Assembly: GCA_031278575.1 (NCBI GenBank)
Contig: JAITKD010000138.1
Span: 1 to 7,019 of the forward strand
Direction: 5' to 3'
DNA: 7,019 nucleotides
Source of the DNA: Spirochaetaceae bacterium
Lineage (GTDB): Bacteria; Spirochaetota; Spirochaetia; Treponematales; Breznakiellaceae
The notes under the pieces are model-generated. The model made no database searches. It was not told where the DNA came from and was given only the letters and a program-made list of their open reading frames with translations. The translations under genes were made by a program, and so were the position numbers. Shown piece after piece: positions 1 to 5,178 of this stretch (its first letter is position 1; every line of letters begins with the position of its first letter).

Positions 1-1343
1 GATAGGATTATGGAACGGCCCAGGCCCGCCCAGGTCTTATTCTCCGTGATTTCTCCGTAGGTTACCAGGGCTTTTCCCGCCCGGATGTTGAATTCCGTAT
101 CCGCCGCGCCCTCCGAAAATACAAATATCCGGTCCCCTTGGAGGCTTTTTTTTACCCCCATGGAAATGATAAAACAAGCCTGATCGACAAGCCGGTCAAA
201 GGGATTTTCCTGGGAAAAACGGTATAAACGCCAATCATACCACCCCTCCAGGATACCGGGGGTTAGATCCAGGGTCAGATCGGAAGGATCCAGGGCCCGG
301 ACTATTTCAGTGCCCTCATCAATAAAGGGACTATTATTTCGTATCCATAAGTATTCAAAGACGTGGAATTCCCGTAAAAAATCCTGGGATTTTTCATTTA
401 TCAGCCGGGAAAGGCGGCTTAATTTTTCCCGCTCATAGGCGGAAATTGAACGCAGCCCCATATCCAACCGCCCCAGGTATACCGAAGACTCGAAGGTCCG
501 TTGCCCCCCGCTTAAAAACACGGCAGGTATGGCGGAAACCGCCGCCTTATACGTTCCCCGCCGGACTGATTCGCCGAGATAGGCGTTTACCAGTTCCTCA
601 TCATTGGCAGTACCGATAATCCGGTTCCACAGGGAAAAGGATCGATCCCGCCACCGGGTAAGGATCGTTTCGTATTCCTGGACATCCTGGGCCGCGGGAA
701 GAACCAAATCATCCGAAACAACCCCTTTTTGCTCCGGTACCATCCGGTAAGAAACCACGGATTCCCCGCTTTCAAGGTTGAGGATACGGGCCTTTGTATC
801 AAGGTTCGCCTCCGCAAAGGTGTAATCAACGCCTTCGGCGGTAACAATAACCTTTCCCTCCTCATACTCCCGAATCCGGGAAGTCTTGAGGGGCCGATAG
901 GGCAGTTCCAGCCGCTGAACCTGGTCGCCAAAACGGCCGCTGATCCGCAATTCCAGGGCCCCATCGGCATAATGGGTAGAAAAATCCAGGCCCGACCCGC
1001 CGGGGAATCTGAAAAAAGCCGCATCCTCGGATAATATCATATATTCGGGGACCAGTTCTTCGGTTGCACCATTTTCATAACAAAGCCTTAGCCCGCTGCC
1101 GTCGTCCATACGGAATTCCGTCCCCCCAAAGAAAACGCTGCCCCCCTTGGTTAGAAAATATTCATTGGAAGACAGGGAGGATCCGGTATTCGACGGCTCC
1201 CGGTAATAGCCGGCTACGACAAAATTACCTACGTTATGGGTAAATCCCCCTTGCCGGGTAAACTGTATCATCACCAGGAGTAAAAAAACCACTCCGTAGA
1301 TGAGGAAAAGTACGATAATTCGGGGAAACATCGGTTTCTTCAT
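1..1343 (-). CDS. Large single-pass membrane protein of unknown function (C-terminus outside window)
   Basis: An open frame runs on the minus strand from an ATG at 1343 to the left edge with no stop, giving 447 codons and a protein cut at its C-terminus. The N-terminus (MKKPMFPR) is short and basic. It is followed by one hydrophobic helix at about residues 9-27 with no cysteine lipobox, so an uncleaved inner-membrane anchor with a large periplasmic part is the best reading. Residues about 40-200 look beta-rich (alternating G, F, Y, V and charged residues). Residues about 220-400 look helical and charged, with several Trp/Tyr. I recognise no family and see no catalytic motif. Codon use (CGG, GGG, GCC, GAA) matches the other genes, which supports real coding. 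The gene is divergent from the TPR lipoprotein. No Shine-Dalgarno sequence precedes the ATG, unlike the three genes with strong sites later in the window. Confidence 0.8.
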   Translation of the reverse strand, partial: MKKPMFPRIIVLFLIYGVVFLLLVMIQFTRQGGFTHNVGNFVVAGYYREPSNTGSSLSSNEYFLTKGGSVFFGGTEFRMDDGSGLRLCYENGATEELVPEYMILSEDAAFFRFPGGSGLDFSTHYADGALELRISGRFGDQVQRLELPYRPLKTSRIREYEEGKVIVTAEGVDYTFAEANLDTKARILNLESGESVVSYRMVPEQKGVVSDDLVLPAAQDVQEYETILTRWRDRSFSLWNRIIGTANDEELVNAYLGESVRRGTYKAAVSAIPAVFLSGGQRTFESSVYLGRLDMGLRSISAYEREKLSRLSRLINEKSQDFLREFHVFEYLWIRNNSPFIDEGTEIVRALDPSDLTLDLTPGILEGWYDWRLYRFSQENPFDRLVDQACFIISMGVKKSLQGDRIFVFSEGAADTEFNIRAGKALVTYGEITENKTWAGLGRSIIL

Positions 1344-1418
1344 AAATATTAAGCATAATTGATCGGGGGGATAAATTCAACTTGTTAATTTGACGATGAT
1401 TATATAAACTATAACCCA
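1344..1418. promoter_or_regulatory. AT-rich divergent promoter region
   Basis: These 75 bp separate two genes transcribed outward and must hold both promoters unless transcription comes from further away. For the minus gene, TTGAAT (complement of 1375-1380) and TATGCT (complement of 1352-1357) are 17 bp apart. The -10 box then ends only 8 bases before the ATG. For the plus gene, TATAAA at 1403-1408 ends 10 bases before the ATG, with only a poorly spaced TTGTTA at 1383-1388 as a -35 candidate. Neither start has a purine-rich ribosome binding site. The boxes are recognised by eye only. Confidence 0.4.
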
Positions 1419-2876
1419 ATGAATATGAACCGCAGATTATTAAAACTATTATCCTGTTGCCGGCGCGGAATAGGGGGGACCCTTCTTTTGGGGGGCTTGC
1501 TGGTAAGCCTTATGTCCTGTCCCTCCGCCCCCCCTCCAAAACCGGAGTTAGTCCCGCCATACATTGAAGAAATCCCCCCGGAACCGGAGGTCATAACCAC
1601 CCAGGGGATATTGGCCCGGATGGCGGCCCTTTTGGAAAAGGGGGATTACGACGGGGCCCTGGCCCTTTTTGATGAAATTGATCCCGCCGAAGCGGAAACG
1701 CCGGGGCTTCGCCTGGTAAAGGCCTCGATCCTCATTTCCGCGGGCCGCAGCGGGGAAGGCCGGGTTATTGTGGAAGCGATCATCGCCGGGGAGCCGGAAA
1801 ATACCGAGGCCCTGTTTGTGCTTTCTTCTATAGAAGAATCTTCCGGGCGGGAACGGGAACAGCGGGCGCTGTTGGAGCGGATCCTCAAGACCGACCCCTC
1901 CCATGTCCGGGCTCTTACCGGCCTGGGAAATATAGCCCGGCAGGCCCGTTCTTTTAGAACCGCGGCTTCCTATTTTGACCGGGCCCTGGAAGCGGCCCCC
2001 GAAGACCGGGAGGCCCTGATAGGCCGGGCGGATGTCTACCGGCGGGACCGGAAAATCGCGGAGGCTGAGGGGCTCCTTAACAAGGTGGTGAGCCTCTACC
2101 CGCAATGGCCCGTGGGCCTGAGCGAGCGGGCCCGGCTTTACCGGAACGCGGGGTATCCCCTTCAGGCCCTGGCGGACCTGGACAAAGCCAAGGCGCTGGC
2201 GGGGAACGATTATTGGATAGCCTGTGACCGGGGAAACGTGCTGCTGGATCTTAACCGGAAGCCGGAAGCCCTGGAGGAATTTAGCCGGGCCATAGCCCTG
2301 GACCCCGAGGTTTTCCTGGCCTACGTATACAGCGCGGGTATTAAGGATGATTTGGGGGATTACGATGGGGCGGAGAAGGATTATATCACCCTGGCCCGGT
2401 TAGAACCGGAGTATTATTTTGCTTTTGAGGGGATTGGCTGCCACAAGATGCGGCAGGGGCGCTGGGGGGAAGCCCGGGACGCCTTCGCGGAGGTCTACAA
2501 ACAGGCCCCCCAGGAATGGGCCTACGCCCTCCTCACCGCCGTAAACTGGATGCGGGCGGGAAAGCCCTCGGACCCCCGGCAGTTTTTGGAACAGGCCCTG
2601 CGTAAGGTTCAGCGGGAAACCCTGCCGTGGTATATGCTCCGGCTGTATTACGATCTTGCCGGGGATAACGATGTGGCCATCCGGATAGACCGGGAACGGA
2701 ATTCCGAACTTAAGGCCAAGATGCTCTATTATCTGGCGGAATATTACGATGTCCGGGGGAATAAAAACCTGGCGGACCGGTGTTTTCTCCAGGTTCGGGA
2801 GCTTAACCAGCGGTATATCCTGGAATGGCGCCTGAATGAATGGGCTTTGGAAAAACGAAACCTGGGGAATTTTTGA
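1419..2876 (+). CDS. TPR-repeat lipoprotein
   Basis: This 485-residue protein has a lipoprotein signal. A basic N-terminus (MNMNRRLLK) and a hydrophobic stretch at residues 19-32 are followed by LMSC, with Cys34 as the probable lipidated residue. A proline-rich linker (about 35-58) leads into a tandem array of tetratricopeptide repeats from about 63 to 465. Clear units include those near 163-192 (ending FDRALEAAPED), 264-295 (EALEEFSRAIALDPE), 298-330 (YDGAEKDYITLARLEPE) and 435-460. TPRs are helical protein-protein interaction scaffolds, so the likely role is an envelope-anchored adaptor; the partner is unknown. The first of two nearby in-frame ATGs (1419 and 1425) is taken. Neither has a Shine-Dalgarno sequence. 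The TGA stop overlaps an ATG (TGATG) that opens a 103-codon frame of doubtful reality. The TraB-family gene follows in the same direction after 307 bp and could be cotranscribed. Confidence 0.93.
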   Translation: MNMNRRLLKLLSCCRRGIGGTLLLGGLLVSLMSCPSAPPPKPELVPPYIEEIPPEPEVITTQGILARMAALLEKGDYDGALALFDEIDPAEAETPGLRLVKASILISAGRSGEGRVIVEAIIAGEPENTEALFVLSSIEESSGREREQRALLERILKTDPSHVRALTGLGNIARQARSFRTAASYFDRALEAAPEDREALIGRADVYRRDRKIAEAEGLLNKVVSLYPQWPVGLSERARLYRNAGYPLQALADLDKAKALAGNDYWIACDRGNVLLDLNRKPEALEEFSRAIALDPEVFLAYVYSAGIKDDLGDYDGAEKDYITLARLEPEYYFAFEGIGCHKMRQGRWGEARDAFAEVYKQAPQEWAYALLTAVNWMRAGKPSDPRQFLEQALRKVQRETLPWYMLRLYYDLAGDNDVAIRIDRERNSELKAKMLYYLAEYYDVRGNKNLADRCFLQVRELNQRYILEWRLNEWALEKRNLGNF

Positions 2877-2954
2877 TGAAAATTCCCCACCCCCCCTGCC
2901 GGCGTCCCGGTATACCGGCTTTTTGTTTCGCCTCCGCCCGTGAGATCCTATTAG

Positions 2955-3130
2955 GCCGAATTTCGGCTTTGGTTACCGGGGCGTCCGCCGGCCAAAACGC
3001 GCGCGGGATAGCAGCGGAAATTCCGCAGGGCCGGGGGGCTGTGGGGTCTGTCCCCGGCGGATCGGGGACAGACCCCGGGCACGATGAATTGGAGGGACCC
3101 CCGCTTGCGCGGGGGAGGCCGCGTCGCGGC
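2955..3130. repeat. Cluster of short palindromes (REP-like)
   Basis: Three 13-bp palindromes have a single unpaired centre: GCCGAA-T-TTCGGC at 2955-2967, GCGGAA-A-TTCCGC at 3014-3026 and GCCGCG-T-CGCGGC at 3118-3130. Between the last two lie a 14-bp perfect stem (3043-3076) and a 7-bp stem, CCCCCGC/GCGGGGG with a TTGC loop (3098-3115). Such dense palindromes in a spacer are typical of repetitive extragenic palindromic DNA or a small non-autonomous element. Copy number cannot be seen from one window. Confidence 0.6.
3043..3076. repeat. Perfect 14-bp inverted repeat, GGGGTCTGTCCCCG type
   Basis: The left arm GGGGTCTGTCCCCG (3043-3056) and right arm CGGGGACAGACCCC (3063-3076) are exact reverse complements around a 6-base loop, GCGGAT. 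The arm is itself nearly self-complementary (GGGG…CCCC), so cruciform-like alternatives exist. Its first eight bases, GGGGTCTG, recur in the palindrome at 5222-5234. No T-run follows, so it is more likely a REP-type element than a terminator. Confidence 0.75.
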
Positions 3131-3173
3131 GATGCGCCCAATAGAAACCCGGCATTCGGCCCATTAAGTATGC

Positions 3174-3178
3174 AGGAG
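3174..3178 (+). promoter_or_regulatory. Ribosome binding site of the TraB-family gene
   Basis: AGGAG lies 5 bases before the ATG at 3184. This close match to the anti-Shine-Dalgarno complement fixes the start, in contrast to the divergent gene pair at 1343/1419, which lacks such a site. Confidence 0.8.
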
Positions 3179-3183
3179 AACCC

Positions 3184-4362
3184 ATGAACGATACCCGTAT
3201 GACCCTCACCCTAAAGGGCAGGGAGATTATTCTTGTAGGAACCGCCCATGTTTCAAAAGAAAGCGTCGCGGAAGTAGGCCGGGTTATCCGGGAAGAAAAA
3301 CCCGGCATGGTTTGTGTTGAGCTGGACGAGGAAAGATACGCCTCCCTTTCCCAGGAGGAAAACTGGAAAAAACTCGATGTGGTTAAAATTTTTAAGGACG
3401 GCAAGGGGTTTTTGCTTATGGCAAACCTCGTGCTTTCGGGGTTTCAACGCCGTTTGGGCCAGGAACTGGGGGTAAAACCGGGGGAAGAAATGAAAATCGC
3501 CGTAGAAACCGCCGGAGAACTGGGGCTTTCCTACTCGTTTTGTGACCGGGAGGTACAAATCACCCTCCGCCGGGCCTGGGTCCGCTGCGGCCTGTGGAGC
3601 AAATGTAAGCTCCTGGCATCCCTTTTGTCCAGCGCCGTAACCACGGAGAAACTCAGCGAAAAGGAAATTGAAAACCTCAAAGACCGCAGTGAATTGGACG
3701 GTATGATGGCGGAACTGGCGGATTATCTCCCTTCGGTCAAGGAAACCCTGATCGACGAGCGGGATCGTTACCTGGCGGCGAAAATTTGGGCCGCCGGGGG
3801 AACCAAATCCGTAGCGATCATCGGGGCCGGGCATATGCTGGGGCTCAAGACCCACCTGGAACGGATCGCCGCGGGGGAAGAGGGGGAGGATGTATCGGAA
3901 CTGGATGTCATACCGCCCCAGTCCCTTTTTTCAAAAATCTCGGGGTGGATCTTTCCGGCGCTGCTTATCGCCCTGATTCTGGCGGGATTTTTTTTCGCCG
4001 GCCCCGGAAAAAGTTTTACCATGATCCTCCAGTGGATTTTATGGAACGGCTCCCTGGCCGCCCTGGGGACCCTCATCGCCCTGGGTCATCCCCTGTCGAT
4101 CCTGGTATCCTTCCTGGGCGCCCCGGTGGCGACCGTCAACCCCTTTATCGGGGTGGGGCTTTTTTCGGGGATCACCGAAGCCACCCTGCGTAAGCCCAAG
4201 GTTACCGACGCCGAAACCCTCTCCGAAGACATCGTCAGCCTCAAGGGTATATACCGGAACCGCATCACCCGGGCCCTGCTGGTTTTTTTCCTCTCCAGCC
4301 TGGGCGGAGCGGTGGGAAACTTTATTTCCATTCCTTCCCTGGCGGGGCTGTTGATCAAGTAG
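3184..4362 (+). CDS. TraB/PrgY-family membrane protein
   Basis: This 392-residue protein has the layout of the TraB/PrgY family, named for proteins that limit peptide-pheromone activity in enterococci. The family is related to the TIKI/EreA-ChaN-like fold, for which metal-dependent peptidase activity has been proposed or shown in some members. The N-terminal soluble domain (about 1-245) shows the signature GTAHVS at 19-24 (His22), VELDEER at 45-51, a conserved-looking LIDERDRYLA at 189-198 and IIGAGHM at 212-218 (His217). His22, Glu46 and His217 are candidate metal-site residues. The C-terminal half holds about four hydrophobic segments (about 254-272, 283-301, 303-327 and 361-390). Length and order are typical of the full family, so the gene appears intact. 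The biological substrate in spirochaetes is not known. A strong AGGAG precedes it, and a long hairpin terminator lies 97 bp beyond the stop. The upstream TPR lipoprotein is the only candidate operon partner. Confidence 0.92.
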   Translation: MNDTRMTLTLKGREIILVGTAHVSKESVAEVGRVIREEKPGMVCVELDEERYASLSQEENWKKLDVVKIFKDGKGFLLMANLVLSGFQRRLGQELGVKPGEEMKIAVETAGELGLSYSFCDREVQITLRRAWVRCGLWSKCKLLASLLSSAVTTEKLSEKEIENLKDRSELDGMMAELADYLPSVKETLIDERDRYLAAKIWAAGGTKSVAIIGAGHMLGLKTHLERIAAGEEGEDVSELDVIPPQSLFSKISGWIFPALLIALILAGFFFAGPGKSFTMILQWILWNGSLAALGTLIALGHPLSILVSFLGAPVATVNPFIGVGLFSGITEATLRKPKVTDAETLSEDIVSLKGIYRNRITRALLVFFLSSLGGAVGNFISIPSLAGLLIK

Positions 4363-4419
4363 GTGGTCCGGGCCAGCAGTTTTACAGTTACAAGGATTTT
4401 TCCCGGTAATATGGGCGCA

Positions 4420-4442
4420 TTTCCGGCCCTTCGTGCCGGAAA
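4420..4442 (+). repeat. Small hairpin in the 3' untranslated stretch after the TraB-family gene
   Basis: TTTCCGGC (4420-4427) and GCCGGAAA (4435-4442) pair perfectly as an 8-bp stem with a 7-base loop, CCTTCGT. No T-tract follows. It sits 17 bases before the main terminator stem and may be a transcript-end stabilising structure or chance. Confidence 0.4.
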
Positions 4443-4458
4443 CCGGGCTATCCGCTCT

Positions 4459-4499
4459 AATAAGAAAATCCCCGCCCAAGGGGCGGGGATTTTCTTATT
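4459..4499. terminator. Bidirectional Rho-independent terminator, 19-bp perfect stem
   Basis: The arms at 4459-4477 (AATAAGAAAATCCCCGCCC) and 4481-4499 are exact reverse complements with a 3-base loop, AAG. The GC-rich core (CCCCGCCC/GGGCGGGG) is flanked by an A-rich left side and a TTTTCTTATT right side, so the T-rich tail reads in both directions. It closes the TraB-family transcript. On the other strand it stands 6 bases beyond the stop of the short minus frame ending at 4506, which suggests that a convergent gene once ended here. Confidence 0.9.
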
Positions 4500-4505
4500 C
4501 CGCTT

Positions 4506-4655
4506 CTATCCCTTGCGCGCTTCGTACACGGCGGCATTTTCGGCAATCATAGACCGGTATCGGGATTTGCCGCCCAAACGAAACCGGTGGCGGCTGATCC
4601 TTAACGTAAGGTAAACAAAGTTTACCCTATTTGCGCAATGAAATGAGCAAATACA
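4506..4655 (-). pseudogene. Possible C-terminal remnant of a convergent gene
   Basis: On the minus strand an open stretch of 49 codons ends in TAG at 4506-4508, just before the terminator stem. Its last part reads like real protein with the window's own codon preferences (RFRLGGKSRYRSM, then IAENAAVYEARKG). No credible start codon or ribosome binding site exists, and the upstream half (about 4599-4655) coincides with the hairpin array, so only the last 30 or so codons look genuine. I do not recognise the family. It is either the tail of a deleted gene or a chance open frame; the precise placement against a two-way terminator favours the former. Confidence 0.35.
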
Positions 4656-4718
4656 TTAGGGAAACGCGATGAGCGTCAAGTTAATCGGCGTTTCCCTAAG
4701 GGATCGTTATGAAATAAC
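4599..4718. repeat. Array of five consecutive hairpins
   Basis: Five perfect inverted repeats follow one another in 120 bp. They are CCTTA-ACG-TAAGG (4599-4611); GGTAAAC-AAA-GTTTACC (4610-4626); TATTTGC, 12-base loop, GCAAATA (4628-4653); TTAGGGAAACGC, 20-base loop, GCGTTTCCCTAA (4656-4699); and GTTAT-GAA-ATAAC (4706-4718). Neighbouring arms could also pair in other ways: CCCTA at 4625-4629 can pair with TAGGG at 4657-4661, which competes with the second and fourth hairpins. The array ends 1 base before the -35 box of the promoter at 4720. It could be a structured RNA, an operator region or the remains of a mobile element; the sequence alone does not decide. Confidence 0.65.
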
Positions 4719-4719
4719 A

Positions 4720-4747
4720 TTGATAAGTTTTAATTGAGTGCTATAAT
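4720..4747 (+). promoter_or_regulatory. Sigma-70-type promoter upstream of the mazEF remnant
   Basis: TTGATA (4720-4725) and a perfect TATAAT (4742-4747) are separated by 16 bp, the best promoter match in the window. Transcription would start near 4754 and run into the IS-end-like repeat and then the antitoxin remnant. The 9-base word CATTGATAA occurs at 4718-4726, overlapping the -35 box, and again at 4753-4761 near the expected start site, which would suit a repressor's paired sites. It may be the original promoter of the toxin-antitoxin operon or one brought in by an inserted element. Confidence 0.65.
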
Positions 4748-4765
4748 GGTTTCATTGATAACAGA

Positions 4766-4801
4766 GGCTGCTTTCCCAAAACTTCAGTTTTTGGAACAGC
4801 C
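4766..4801. repeat. IS-end-like imperfect inverted repeat
   Basis: The right part TTTTGGAACAGCC (4789-4801) is matched on the left by GGCTG-C-TT-T-CC-C-AAAA (4766-4781), which is its exact complement apart from three single-base bulges. The outer ends are GGCTG and CAGCC. The form GGGGCTGTTCCAAAA, read from the right end on the minus strand, resembles terminal inverted repeats of transposase families such as IS1182/IS5-like elements; that comparison is from memory. The recognisable antitoxin sequence begins within about 3-15 bases of its right end, so it may be an insertion or deletion scar. It could instead be an ordinary RNA hairpin. Confidence 0.5.
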
Positions 4802-4803
4802 CC

Positions 4804-4929
4804 AAGTATAAAAAACATAAAACAACAACAGAACGGCTGGCGGAATTTTACGGGACAAATTGTGAGCAAAAATATGCAACCCAAAAAGAAATTGATTGGG
4901 GCAATTCCATTGGAAAAGAAATATGGTAA
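4804..4929 (+). pseudogene. mazE: MazE-type antitoxin, C-terminal remnant
   Basis: The frame ending in TAA at 4927-4929 encodes about 40 residues typical of the C-terminal toxin-binding tail of MazE/PemI-type antitoxins: KKHKTTTERLAEFYG at 4810-4854 and the hallmark EIDWGNSIGKEIW at 4888-4926. The N-terminal DNA-binding (AbrB-like or similar) part is missing. Upstream the frame runs into the inverted repeat at 4766-4801 and meets stops at 4756 and 4759, and no ATG exists in frame. In an intact operon the antitoxin neutralises the toxin and represses the operon. Here only the tail is left, still overlapping the toxin start by 7 bases (ATGGTAA). The base composition is more AT-rich than neighbouring genes, as often seen in transferred toxin-antitoxin modules. 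Confidence 0.8.
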
Positions 4930-4973
4930 AACAGGGGTATATAGTTTGGTTGGACTTTGATCCGCGGCAGCCA
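4923..4973 (+). pseudogene. mazF: MazF/PemK-type toxin, N-terminal remnant
   Basis: The ATG at 4923 starts MVKQGYIVWLDFDPRQP, the classic first strand and loop of MazF/PemK endoribonucleases (typically …GDIVWVDFDPTKGSEQ…GRRP…). The match stops after about 15-17 residues. The following residues (TMRGLRRRLTV…) bear no relation to the family, and the expected glycine-rich loop, RRPA motif and the rest of the roughly 110-residue fold are absent. The frame happens to stay open to 5348, so a 141-residue chimera is possible on paper. Start and antitoxin stop overlap as in intact operons. Without the core fold it cannot be an active ribonuclease. Confidence 0.8.
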
Positions 4974-5059
4974 ACCATGCGGGGCTTACGCCGGCGCTTG
5001 ACTGTTCCGGGGATACGGAACCGTCCGGGGATATCCAGAGGGGGGGCTGCCTGGGGCGG

Positions 5060-5089
5060 TCAGCCGGAGCGCCGGCGGGGACCGGCTGA
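5060..5089. repeat. 8-bp perfect inverted repeat
   Basis: TCAGCCGG (5060-5067) and CCGGCTGA (5082-5089) pair exactly around a 14-base GC-rich loop that itself contains GCCGGC. It lies in the GC-rich patch directly after the truncated toxin and may belong to whatever DNA replaced the toxin's C-terminal part. Confidence 0.5.
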
Positions 5090-5178
5090 GACGGAAGGTC
5101 CGTACCGCTTTTTCCGCCAATTCCTCCCCCTTCATACGGTCATCAATATCGGTTTCATACTGTTTAATGACATATACT

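Larger units (their letters stand above)
2877..3183. other. 307-bp spacer rich in palindromes, no convincing gene
   Basis: The spacer between the TPR lipoprotein and TraB-family genes is GC-rich. It carries at least five inverted repeats: three of 6-1-6 form (2955-2967, 3014-3026, 3118-3130) and two larger hairpins (3043-3076, 3098-3115). Open frames cross it on both strands, including one of 103 codons at 2876-3187 on the plus strand. Their products are rich in Gly, Pro, Arg and Ala with no recognisable domain, as expected when REP-like DNA is translated. No T-tract follows any of the hairpins, so they do not look like Rho-independent terminators. The TraB ribosome binding site lies at its right end. 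Confidence 0.6.

Noticed and set aside
1548..2105. A 185-codon minus-strand frame inside the TPR lipoprotein gene.
   Set aside because: It is the antisense shadow of a clearly coding TPR array in GC-rich DNA; the product has no domain.
3043..3076. The strong hairpin was considered as a terminator for the TPR lipoprotein gene.
   Set aside because: No T-run follows on either strand and the flanks are GC-rich; a similar word recurs at 5222, which points to a REP-like repeat.
3096..3117. On the minus strand the hairpin reads CTCCCCCGCGCAAGCGGGGG, close to the core of type I-E CRISPR repeats.
   Set aside because: Only one copy exists, with no spacers, no second repeat and no cas gene; it is one of several GC palindromes in this spacer.
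2803..3404. Two minus-strand open frames (2803-3141 and 2973-3404) through the palindromic spacer and into both flanking genes.
   Set aside because: They overlap well-supported plus-strand genes, and their products are Pro/Arg/Gly-rich translations of repeat DNA with no ribosome binding site.
3253..3855. A 200-codon minus-strand frame inside the TraB-family gene.
   Set aside because: It is antisense to a gene with conserved family motifs, with no ribosome binding site and no recognisable product.
4363..4614. An 83-codon plus-strand frame directly after the TraB-family stop.
   Set aside because: It runs straight through both arms of the terminator, has no ribosome binding site, and is antisense to the better-looking minus remnant.
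4656..4699. The 12-bp stem with 20-base loop was considered as an integron attC site, since treponemes can carry integrons.
   Set aside because: The arms (GGGAAAC/GTTTCCC) do not fit the RYYYAAC/GTTRRRY core sites, and no integrase or gene cassette is present.
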